A DNA stretch of 8,234 bases from Selenomonas sp. GTDB taxonomy: Bacteria; Bacillota_C; Negativicutes; Selenomonadales; Selenomonadaceae. Position numbers and translations under genes: made by a program. The stretch spans positions 1 through 8,234 of the forward strand of contig JAGAYB010000143.1 in NCBI GenBank assembly GCA_017940705.1. Reading direction: 5' to 3'. The notes below the pieces were generated by a model. The model was not told where the DNA came from, searched no databases, and was given only the letters and a program-made list of their open reading frames with translations. This document shows positions 1-5,837 of the stretch, piece by piece (within the stretch, counting starts at the first letter, position 1; every line of letters begins with the position of its first letter).

Positions 1-365
1 CCGCAACGGCTGAGCTGGGCCGACTCGGAAAGATGCAAGTCCAGATAATCTACCGAACCGTCGTTGATTTCATTGCGTAAGTCCTTATCCGTCTGGTAGG
101 GCAAACGCTTCTTAATGCCGTGAACCTTTGCCAAGGCTTCATCCAGCTCCGGGCCAGTGGAAGCGCCTGTCCAAAGGTTAATGGTGAACGGCTCTTTCTT
201 CATCCGTTCAGCCAGTGCCAGCGGAATAGCTTTCGGATATGCCGAAGCGGTAAATCCGCTGGTTGCAACATTCATGCCTTCTTTGAAAAAAGCTGCTGCT
301 TCTTCCGCCGTGACAATCTTGCTCTGCAACTCTTTGTTGCGCACGCGGTCGAGAATATCAATCAT
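1..365 (-). CDS. Cat1-type succinate/propionyl-CoA CoA-transferase, N-terminal part
   Basis: This is the first 121 codons of an acetyl-CoA hydrolase/transferase family protein, cut by the left window edge. The start is ATG at 363-365, with a GGGAGG ribosome binding site 7 nt upstream (373-378). The translation begins MIDILDRVRNKELQSKIVTA and contains SGFTASAYPKAIPLAL, LWTGASTGPELD, RLPYQTDKDLRNEINDGS and DLHLSESAQ. These line up block by block with what I remember of clostridial succinyl-CoA:CoA transferase Cat1 (SGFTPSGYPKEVPKAL, LYTGSSTGADID, RIPYQTNSDMRKKINDGS), but without Cat1's long N-terminal extension. The family moves CoA between acyl-CoAs and carboxylates in the cytoplasm; the glutamate that carries the covalent CoA lies in the missing C-terminal part. 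Placed after a Na+-pump decarboxylase, the likely reaction is propionyl-CoA + succinate to propionate + succinyl-CoA, which is inference. Acetate:succinate transfer is the main alternative. Confidence 0.85.
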   Translation of the reverse strand, partial: MIDILDRVRNKELQSKIVTAEEAAAFFKEGMNVATSGFTASAYPKAIPLALAERMKKEPFTINLWTGASTGPELDEALAKVHGIKKRLPYQTDKDLRNEINDGSVDYLDLHLSESAQLSRC

Positions 366-479
366 GGAAAATCCTCCCTCATCAGTGCCGACCCATTTTC
401 GGTTCCGGCAACAGATTCTTAACTCCCGGTCTAACTGCCCATAGATAAATAATAGCTATAATTACATCAATTACGTCTT

Positions 480-500
480 ATAATAACATTAAGTTATTAT
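480..500. promoter_or_regulatory. 8-bp perfect inverted repeat, possible operator
   Basis: ATAATAAC (480-487), a 5-nt spacer and GTTATTAT (493-500) form a perfect palindrome in the AT-rich leader of the CoA-transferase gene, just downstream of its best promoter. A dimeric regulator could bind here, but the sequence does not match a consensus I can name, and palindromes arise easily in AT-rich DNA. Confidence 0.3.
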
Positions 501-508
501 CGTTATGA

Positions 509-526
509 ATTATAATCATAGATTAT
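509..526 (-). promoter_or_regulatory. Second -10-like element overlapping a 6-bp inverted repeat
   Basis: On the minus strand TATAAT occupies 514-509. It overlaps the palindrome ATAATC (512-517), ATA, GATTAT (521-526). No good -35 lies at the right distance. It could be a secondary promoter with an operator over it, or chance in AT-rich DNA. Confidence 0.25.
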
Positions 527-543
527 CATACTACTATGCGGCA

Positions 544-552
544 ATTATACCA
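544..552 (-). promoter_or_regulatory. Extended -10 promoter of the CoA-transferase gene
   Basis: Read on the minus strand, 552-544 is TGGTATAAT, an exact extended -10 (TGNTATAAT). No good -35 is visible, which is tolerable for an extended -10. It sits between the terminator of the upstream gene (578-608) and the CoA-transferase start at 365. This would give a leader of roughly 170 nt that contains the two inverted repeats at 480-500 and 512-526. Confidence 0.55.
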
Positions 553-570
553 CAAGATTTATGTTAGCAC

Positions 571-608
571 GAAAAGAAACCGCCGTCAAGTAAGACTTGA
601 CGGCGGTT
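571..608 (-). terminator. Rho-independent terminator after the sodium-pump genes
   Basis: AACCGCCGTCAAG (578-590) and CTTGACGGCGGTT (596-608) form a 13-bp perfect GC-rich stem with a 5-nt loop (TAAGA). On the minus strand the stem is followed by TTTCTTTTC, a usable T-tract, 37 nt past the stop codon of the beta-subunit gene. It separates the pump genes from the CoA-transferase gene. The plus-strand side is followed by GGCC before any T run, so it is a poor terminator in that direction. Confidence 0.9.
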
Positions 609-645
609 GGCCTATTTTTAAATCAATTAGTATTATTTATTCCGA

Positions 646-1776
646 TTATTTGAGCATGGCCAGCATCGTACCGGCAGCTACTGCCGTACCGATAACCCCG
701 GCCACATTCGGGCCCATGGCGTGCATGAGCAGGTAATTGCCCGGCTTAGCCTTCATGCCCACTACCTGGCTGACACGTGCAGCCATCGGTACAGCGGATA
801 CACCAGCTGAACCAATCAGCGGATTTATCTTCCAGCCGGATACACGGCACATAATCTTACCGAAGAGCACACCGCCAGCCGTACCGGCGATAAAGGCTAC
901 CAAGCCCAGCGCGATAATCAGCAGCGTTGCCGGCTGCAGGAAATCGTCAGCATTCATGGTCATACCAGTACCGGTAGCCAGGAAAATGGTAACGATATTG
1001 CACAGGGAGTTCTGCGCTGTGTCAGACAGACGATCCATAACGCCGGATTCACGGAACAGGTTGCCCAGCATCAGGCAGCCCAGCAAAGATGCGATAGGCG
1101 GCAGCAGCAAGCTGATGATAATAGCTGCCACAATCGGGAAGCAGACACGCTCAAACTTCGTAACAGGACGGAGCTGCTCCATCGTCACTTCACGTTCTTT
1201 CTGCGTGGTAAGCAGCTTCATTACCGGCGGCTGAATAAGCGGCACCAGTGACATATACGAGTAAGCTGCTACGGCTATCGCCCCCAAAAGATGAGGTGCC
1301 ATCTGAATGGACAAATAGATAGCCGTCGGGCCGTCAGCACCACCGATGATGCCAATAGCACCAGCTTCCTGTACCGTAAAGCCTAACATCATAGCACCAA
1401 CCAGCGCTACGAACACGCCAATCTGAGCAGCAGCACCCAAAAGCAAAGTAACCGGACGAGCCAACAGTGGACCAAAGTCCGTCATAGCGCCGATACCAAG
1501 GAAAATCAGCGGTGGGAAAATCTCATTGGCAATACCATAATGGATAGCCTGCATAAGTCCCGGCTCCGTAAAGAACCCCGTCCGAGGGAAATTGGCCAGA
1601 ATACAGCCAAAAGCAATCGGCCCCAGCAGCAAAGGCTCAAATTCCTTGACAATGGCCATGTATAAGAGCACCAGACCAACGAGAATCATAATGCCGTTAC
1701 CCATGGTAAAGGCAGAAAAACCACTGTCTGCCCAAACAGCCTGCAGGGAAACGACAAAAGCTTGCAATAATTCCAT
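646..1776 (-). CDS. mmdB: Na+-translocating decarboxylase beta subunit (MmdB/OadB/GcdB family)
   Basis: This 376-residue integral membrane protein of the OadB/MmdB/GcdB family decarboxylates carboxybiotin and exports Na+. It is hydrophobic throughout, with many membrane segments. Conserved blocks are GGADGPT (145-151), [14 protein letters not shown] (171-184), [20 protein letters not shown] (318-337) and [18 protein letters not shown] (352-369). Residues described as functional in Klebsiella OadB (D203, Y229, N373, G377, S382, R389) have counterparts at the same spacing here: D148, Y174, N318, G322, S327 and R334, so the pump core looks intact. Length matches methylmalonyl-CoA decarboxylase beta (about 373). 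The start has AAGGAGGA at 1783-1790. It follows the anchor-subunit gene by 21 nt. The substrate, and therefore the symbol, is inferred from the CoA-transferase next door; glutaconyl-CoA or oxaloacetate decarboxylase are the alternatives. Confidence 0.9.
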   Translation of the reverse strand: MELLQAFVVSLQAVWADSGFSAFTMGNGIMILVGLVLLYMAIVKEFEPLLLGPIAFGCILANFPRTGFFTEPGLMQAIHYGIANEIFPPLIFLGIGAMTDFGPLLARPVTLLLGAAAQIGVFVALVGAMMLGFTVQEAGAIGIIGGADGPTAIYLSIQMAPHLLGAIAVAAYSYMSLVPLIQPPVMKLLTTQKEREVTMEQLRPVTKFERVCFPIVAAIIISLLLPPIASLLGCLMLGNLFRESGVMDRLSDTAQNSLCNIVTIFLATGTGMTMNADDFLQPATLLIIALGLVAFIAGTAGGVLFGKIMCRVSGWKINPLIGSAGVSAVPMAARVSQVVGMKAKPGNYLLMHAMGPNVAGVIGTAVAAGTMLAMLK

Positions 1777-1797
1777 AATAATTCCTCCTTCCCTGCC

Positions 1798-2148
1798 TTA
1801 AAACCGGTTCTGCAGCACACTGCGGCCGGAATTTTTCCAGTTGTCACGCTCTAAGGGGCGTATAGCCCGAACACTGTCAGCACCATATCCCATGCTGGCT
1901 ACAGCAGCTGCAATAACAGCTACCACTTCGGGAGAAAGACCTTGCTCAACAACAGGAGCGGCTGCTTCTACTGCCTCCGGCTCAGCAGCTGGTGCAGGTG
2001 CTTCTTCCTGCGGTGCTGCCTTGGGTTTTGTCGGGTCAATATAATGAATTAAATTGATAACTAAGCCCAACGCGATAAGCACCAAGAAAACCACCGTCAT
2101 GTTGATTAACATAATAATCAACGGATTGGTTGTTACTGGATGTGACAT
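1798..2148 (-). CDS. mmdD: Decarboxylase anchor/assembly subunit (MmdD/OadG family)
   Basis: This is a 116-residue protein with the layout of OadG/MmdD/GcdD subunits, close to the roughly 115 residues of methylmalonyl-CoA decarboxylase delta. One N-terminal membrane helix (about 10-36) is followed by a Pro/Ala/Glu-rich flexible linker (about 40-68) and a C-terminal segment (71-116) with EVVAVIAAAVASMG and the closing RDNWKNSGR, a W-x(3)-GR ending usual in this family. Such subunits hold the cytoplasmic carboxyltransferase and biotin carrier to the membrane pump. The start ATG (2146-2148) has GAGGTGA at 2153-2159, a good match to the anti-Shine-Dalgarno sequence. The next gene, 21 nt downstream, is the beta subunit. 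No biotin-attachment motif (A/V-MKM) is present, so this is not a fused biotin carrier. Confidence 0.85.
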   Translation of the reverse strand: MSHPVTTNPLIIMLINMTVVFLVLIALGLVINLIHYIDPTKPKAAPQEEAPAPAAEPEAVEAAAPVVEQGLSPEVVAVIAAAVASMGYGADSVRAIRPLERDNWKNSGRSVLQNRF

Positions 2149-2168
2149 AACCTCACCTCATTCATTTT

Positions 2169-2185
2169 TAGGCATCCCTTGCCTA
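2169..2185. promoter_or_regulatory. 6-bp inverted repeat in the mmdD leader
   Basis: TAGGCA (2169-2174), loop TCCCT and TGCCTA (2180-2185) lie about 10 nt upstream of the mmdD ribosome binding site. On the minus strand the stem is followed by A residues, so it is not a terminator for the genes here. It might be a leader hairpin or an operator. Confidence 0.25.
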
Positions 2186-2196
2186 TTTTATATAGA

Positions 2197-2215
2197 CTTA
2201 TACCAAACTATTATA
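2197..2215 (-). promoter_or_regulatory. Possible promoter of mmdD-mmdB
   Basis: In the 133-nt AT-rich gap before mmdD, the minus strand carries TATAAT (2215-2210) and TGGTATAAG (2205-2197), the latter an extended -10 with one mismatch. Neither has a convincing -35. No GC-rich terminator follows cbiK, so read-through from the glmM-cbiK unit is also possible. Confidence 0.35.
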
Positions 2216-2281
2216 ACTCATATTTTCAAAAATAAAAATACTTTATGTGAATATAGTTTATAAATATGGGCTATTACCTAA

Positions 2282-3058
2282 CTATAATCTCAATTCGTTT
2301 ATACGCTGTACGTAAAGTTTTTGGAATTCAGGATACTCCCCCAGCCCTTTAAGACTGGTGCGGACATTAAAGCCCTCTGCCTGCAAACGGCTCAGCCATG
2401 ACTCCGGCTCACTACCGGCAATGTCCTCATTGACATGAGCACCGCCTGCCAGCAGCAACGGCGCCAACAAAATATTTTGGGCGCGCTTACGCCGCAGACG
2501 CGTCAGTACTGCGGTAAAATCCGGCGTGTCCGTAGGCTCAATAACGCCGATATGGACAGGCAGACCAGCTTCATCGGCCAGAAACTGCAGGTTTTCATAA
2601 GCCGGATTATGCTGATGCGGTGAACCATGGCCTACAAGTACCAGTTCTTCGCCGCTTTCCAAAACAAAAATCGCCTGCAAAACCGTCAGCATTTCCTGAC
2701 AGTCTTCCTGACGCTGCATAAGGGGCCGGGAAATGATAAGCTCAGCAAACTTCGGCTGAAACTCCTCAACTACAGCCTGCACCTTTTTGGCATACTCTTC
2801 CCCGGCAGTCAGGTACCCCGGCTGAATAATGACCCGTGTAAAGCCTTCTTCATGCAAATTTTCCAATGCCTCCGGCAGGGAATCCACCTGAATGCCCTGT
2901 CCGGCCAGTTTCTTTTTTATAAACACCGAGGTATACGCCTGCCGCACTTCATAAGCGGGAAACGCTGCGGCAATCTGCGCTGCTGCCGCATCAATACAGG
3001 CAGTTCTGGCCTCAGCATTTACCACACCGAAACTTGCGAATAGGATTGCCTGCTTCAT
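2282..3058 (-). CDS. cbiK: Sirohydrochlorin cobaltochelatase CbiK (anaerobic B12 synthesis)
   Basis: This 258-residue class II chelatase, close to the roughly 264 residues of Salmonella CbiK, inserts Co2+ into sirohydrochlorin early in the oxygen-independent cobalamin pathway. The start MKQAILFASFG and PGYLTAGEEY (80-89) are family features. The metal-site histidines are visible in LVGHGSPH (His144) and GGAHVNEDIAG (His208), matching Salmonella His145 and His207. An acidic residue at 87 or 88 is near the position of the third ligand. It has no signal peptide, so it acts in the cytoplasm rather than as a periplasmic CbiK variant. Its ATG lies 3 nt after the glmM stop with no good ribosome binding site, which suggests translational coupling to glmM. 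No other cobalamin gene is in the window. Adenosylcobalamin is needed by methylmalonyl-CoA mutase of the propionate route suggested by the genes to the left. Confidence 0.92.
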   Translation of the reverse strand: MKQAILFASFGVVNAEARTACIDAAAAQIAAAFPAYEVRQAYTSVFIKKKLAGQGIQVDSLPEALENLHEEGFTRVIIQPGYLTAGEEYAKKVQAVVEEFQPKFAELIISRPLMQRQEDCQEMLTVLQAIFVLESGEELVLVGHGSPHQHNPAYENLQFLADEAGLPVHIGVIEPTDTPDFTAVLTRLRRKRAQNILLAPLLLAGGAHVNEDIAGSEPESWLSRLQAEGFNVRTSLKGLGEYPEFQKLYVQRINELRL

Positions 3059-3061
3059 AAA

Positions 3062-4411
3062 TCAGCCATGCTCTTTTTTGACCACATCAGCAATAGCGTT
3101 GCAGATGGTTTCCAGCTGTGCCTGGTCAGGGCCTTCAGCCATAACGCGGATCAGCGGCTCCGTACCGGAGGGACGCACTAAGATACGGCCATCACTGCCC
3201 AGTTCCGCCTCGCCCTTGGCGATAGCTTCGGCGATGGCCTTGTTATCTTCCCAGCCTTCCTTGGTCGCTACGCGGACGTTGACCAGCAGCTGCGGATAGG
3301 TAGTCATAAGCGCCGTCAATTCCGAAGCCTTACGGCCGCTGCGTTTCAGAGATGCCAACACCTGCAGGGCTGTAATCGGGCCGTCACCTGTGGTGCTGTA
3401 GTCCGTAAAGATGATATGGCCGGACTGCTCGCCGCCGATTTTATAACCGCTTTTAAGCATATTTTCGAGAACATAACGGTCACCGACCTGAGTAACTTCT
3501 ACCCGGCCACCGGCTTCCTTGATGGCCTTATGGAAACCGATATTGGCCATAACCGTGGACACAACGGTATTATGGGGCAGCGTACCTTTCTTAATCATAT
3601 CCTGAGCGCACATTACGAGAATGTGATCGCCATCAATAACCTGCCCTTTCTCATCCACACAGAGACAGCGGTCAGCATCACCATCATGAGCGATACCGAA
3701 GTCAGCATTATTCTCCACTACAGCCTTCTGCAGGGATTCCAAATGTGTAGAACCGCAGTTGTCGTTGATATTTACACCATTGGGCAGGGCATGAATGACT
3801 TTGACCTTTGCCCCCAGTTCACGCAGAACCTTGGGCATGACTTCGTAAGCAGCACCATTGGCACAGTCCAATACGACTTTCATGCCGTCAAAGCGTTCCT
3901 GACAGGTGCTGATAACGAATTCGATATACTGGTTGAGCAAATCAGTACGGTATTCAATATGGCCAATCTTGTCTCCCGTAGGACGAGCAAGATTATCATC
4001 ATTTTCCAGCTGATGTACAATGGCTTCCAGCTCATCTTCCACAGCATCCGGCAGTTTATAGCCGTCGCCGCCGAAGAACTTAATGCCATTATCATGGAAA
4101 GGATTGTGGGAAGCGGAAATGACGATGCCGGCCTTGGCTTTGTGACGGCGTGCCAGATAAGCAATCGCCGGCGTAGGAATCACACCAGCCAGCATAGCCC
4201 GGCCGCCGGCAGAGCATATACCGGCTGTCAGGGCAGCCTCGAACATCTCACCGGACAGCCGGGTATCACGGCCAATGAGTATCAGCGGCTGCTCTTCCGT
4301 ATCACGGCCGAAGTAAATCGTAGCCGCACGGCCCAGACGATAAGCCAGTTCCGGCGTTAAGCTCACATTAGCCTCACCACGAACACCATCAGTACCAAAT
4401 AATCTTGCCAT
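3062..4411 (-). CDS. glmM: Phosphoglucosamine mutase GlmM
   Basis: This 449-residue cytoplasmic enzyme, full length for the family, converts glucosamine-6-phosphate to glucosamine-1-phosphate, the step before UDP-GlcNAc for peptidoglycan and lipopolysaccharide. The four alpha-D-phosphohexomutase signatures are present. FGTDGVRGEAN (5-15) is the GlmM N-terminus. ISASHNP (98-104) carries the phosphorylated Ser101. DGDADR (243-248) provides the Mg2+ ligands Asp243, Asp245 and Asp247. GGEQSGH (326-332) reads the sugar and RPSGTEP (413-419) binds phosphate. The GEQSG sugar loop and strong GlmM-type N-terminus argue against phosphoglucomutase or phosphomannomutase. The start is ATG at 4409-4411 with AGGAGG at 4423-4428, a slightly long 11-nt spacing. 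The 121-nt gap upstream holds a terminator-like hairpin, a possible promoter and a second hairpin. It lies next to an operon beginning with another sugar-nucleotide gene, galU. Confidence 0.97.
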   Translation of the reverse strand: MARLFGTDGVRGEANVSLTPELAYRLGRAATIYFGRDTEEQPLILIGRDTRLSGEMFEAALTAGICSAGGRAMLAGVIPTPAIAYLARRHKAKAGIVISASHNPFHDNGIKFFGGDGYKLPDAVEDELEAIVHQLENDDNLARPTGDKIGHIEYRTDLLNQYIEFVISTCQERFDGMKVVLDCANGAAYEVMPKVLRELGAKVKVIHALPNGVNINDNCGSTHLESLQKAVVENNADFGIAHDGDADRCLCVDEKGQVIDGDHILVMCAQDMIKKGTLPHNTVVSTVMANIGFHKAIKEAGGRVEVTQVGDRYVLENMLKSGYKIGGEQSGHIIFTDYSTTGDGPITALQVLASLKRSGRKASELTALMTTYPQLLVNVRVATKEGWEDNKAIAEAIAKGEAELGSDGRILVRPSGTEPLIRVMAEGPDQAQLETICNAIADVVKKEHG

Positions 4412-4432
4412 AATTATAATATCCTCCTAGAT

Positions 4433-4461
4433 AAGCGGCTGTGCCGCTTTTTTCCTTTTTT
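4433..4461 (+). terminator. Plus-strand-oriented hairpin with T-tract in the glmM leader
   Basis: AAGCGGC (4433-4439), loop TGT and GCCGCTT (4443-4449) form a perfect 7-bp stem. On the plus strand it runs into TTTTTT, CC, TTTTTT (4448-4461), the form of an intrinsic terminator. No plus-strand gene precedes it. On the minus strand the same hairpin is preceded by A runs and followed immediately by the glmM ribosome binding site, so there it would be a 5' leader hairpin. Confidence 0.6.
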
Positions 4462-4477
4462 GAGTCTCACGCTACCT

Positions 4478-4486
4478 ATATTAGCA
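4478..4486 (-). promoter_or_regulatory. Possible extended -10 promoter of glmM
   Basis: On the minus strand 4486-4478 reads TGCTAATAT, a TGN plus a -10-like hexamer, just downstream of the weak terminator at 4498-4521. It has no clear -35. It would start a glmM leader that contains the 4433-4449 hairpin. Confidence 0.3.
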
Positions 4487-4497
4487 CACTTGTGGTT

Positions 4498-4521
4498 AAA
4501 AATCCATGTTTCCCCACGGAC
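4498..4521 (-). terminator. Weak terminator-like hairpin after the DUF445 genes
   Basis: On the minus strand TCCGTG (4520-4515), loop GGGAAA and CATGGA (4508-4503) can form a 6-bp stem with one G-U pair. ATTTTTAACC follows directly, with five T at 4502-4498. It begins about 12 nt past the stop codon at 4533. The short stem suggests partial termination at most. Confidence 0.35.
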
Positions 4522-4532
4522 AAAGCACCCAA

Positions 4533-5837
4533 TTACACTGCTGTAATATGCAGCAGCACGAACATAATCAGGCCTATGCCGGCTCCGACTATGGAACCGT
4601 TCATACGAATCCAGAGCAAATCCGGCTCTACTTTATCATAGACCAGATGATTCAGCTGCTCATCGGTAAGCCGTAAAAGCACATCCCTGACGATAACCCC
4701 GATAAGCGCCTGCGCATGCAGAGCCGTTCTGGCTATCACGTCGTACAGGAAACCGCCTAAGGTGTTGCGCAGTTTTTCATCCTTCTCCAATAACTGCAGG
4801 GTTCGCTCGTATTCTTCCCCCACCAGTTCTTCCAGACGGCTGCGCAAAGCCGGCATGTGTTCGGCCAAGGGGTCTACCTCGCGGGCCTTATCTTCCAGAA
4901 AATGCTGCTGCAAATGGCCCAGCATCTGCCGGATAGCCGATTCCAAAGGCAAATCCTTCAGCAGGCTGTCCTTCAGCTCATGGGTCAGCTGATGGAATTG
5001 CGGGTCCTGATTCAGCACTACGGCCTTTTCATAAAAGAGCGCCAAAATATCCTGCTGCAGTTTGGAATCGCGCGTCCCCAGTTCCTGCAGCATGGCCAGC
5101 AGCTGCTGCTGAATGAGCTCCGCCGCCTCTTCATAATTTATGAGGTCAATAGCCTGAGCAAACCCTGCCATCAGTCTGGCAAAAGCATTTTCCCCGACTT
5201 TTTCCTCTTCGTACGCCTCCAGGAGCTGCTGAATCTGTTTTCTGGCCGTTTCTCCCTGAACCTGCTGATGCCAGTAGCCGGCTACACGCATGACAAAATC
5301 CTTGTCCTTGCCTGTCTGGCGCAGCCAGCCGCCCCACAAGGCAAAGAAATCCTCCGGCTCAATCCGCGCCAAGGACTCCCGAACCTTGGCCGCCAGAATT
5401 TCTGCCTGCTTTTCCGTATTCTGCTGTATAAGGAAATCCCTGACGTAATCCACGAGTTTAGCCGTCAGCTGGGCACTTGTTGCCGGTTTTTTCAGCCAGC
5501 TCATGACCATGGGCATGATATGCAGCTTTTCCAGATGATGAAAAATTTTACGTCTGGAAAAAAACTCCTGCTGCACCAAAAAGGTTGACGCCTTGATAAA
5601 CGCATCCCGGCGCCGGGGCAGGATTGCCGTATGATACGGAAAGCCCAAAGGCTTTCTAAACAACGCCGTGACCGCAAACCAGTCGGCAATGCCGCCCACC
5701 AAAGCCGCCTCGCTGGCAAAGAGCAGTCCGTCAGCCGCCATGCTTTGCGGATAGCATAAATGCAGCGCCATAGCGCCTATGAACAAGATAAACACCACCA
5801 GCAGGGTTTTATCCGCCTTGTTAAAACCATTACTCAT
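4533..5837 (-). CDS. DUF445 family membrane protein (second of a tandem pair)
   Basis: This protein of about 434 residues belongs to the DUF445 family (E. coli YjiN relatives), whose function is unknown. It has an N-terminal membrane helix (about 11-28), then a second hydrophobic stretch with the family block GGIADWFAVTALFRKPLG. A long, charged, mostly helical domain of some 330 residues rich in Gln, Glu and Leu follows, then a final membrane helix after DLLWIRMNGSIVGAGIG. The basic cluster after the second helix (RKPLG to RRR) suggests the large domain faces the cytoplasm. I chose ATG at 5835-5837, which overlaps the upstream stop as ATGA and has GAAAGGA about 10 nt away. A GTG at 5844-5846 would add three residues but leaves almost no spacing. 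The upstream neighbour is a diverged paralogue; galU begins the operon. Confidence 0.88.
   Translation of the reverse strand: MSNGFNKADKTLLVVFILFIGAMALHLCYPQSMAADGLLFASEAALVGGIADWFAVTALFRKPLGFPYHTAILPRRRDAFIKASTFLVQQEFFSRRKIFHHLEKLHIMPMVMSWLKKPATSAQLTAKLVDYVRDFLIQQNTEKQAEILAAKVRESLARIEPEDFFALWGGWLRQTGKDKDFVMRVAGYWHQQVQGETARKQIQQLLEAYEEEKVGENAFARLMAGFAQAIDLINYEEAAELIQQQLLAMLQELGTRDSKLQQDILALFYEKAVVLNQDPQFHQLTHELKDSLLKDLPLESAIRQMLGHLQQHFLEDKAREVDPLAEHMPALRSRLEELVGEEYERTLQLLEKDEKLRNTLGGFLYDVIARTALHAQALIGVIVRDVLLRLTDEQLNHLVYDKVEPDLLWIRMNGSIVGAGIGLIMFVLLHITAV

Noticed and set aside
120..444. Overlapping plus-strand open frames at the left end
   Set aside because: The minus strand here encodes the clear N-terminus of a CoA-transferase that simply runs off the edge; the plus-strand frames are shadows.
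2149..2281. Cobalamin riboswitch or terminator between cbiK and mmdD
   Set aside because: The 133-nt gap is very AT-rich, lacks B12-box-like or GC-rich helices, and is too short for a full cobalamin riboswitch; no T-tailed stem follows cbiK.
3416..4360. 314-codon open frame on the plus strand
   Set aside because: It lies entirely antisense to glmM, which has all family motifs. The translation resembles no protein I know, and no ribosome binding site or promoter was seen for it.
4532..4547. Palindrome ATTACA-CTGC-TGTAAT across the stop codon of the second DUF445 gene
   Set aside because: It is a short stem partly inside the coding region with no T-tract after it on the minus strand; most likely chance.
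4857..5588. 243-codon open frame on the plus strand
   Set aside because: It is antisense to the second DUF445 gene, low in complexity (Leu/Gln-rich from the opposite-strand codons) and without initiation signals.
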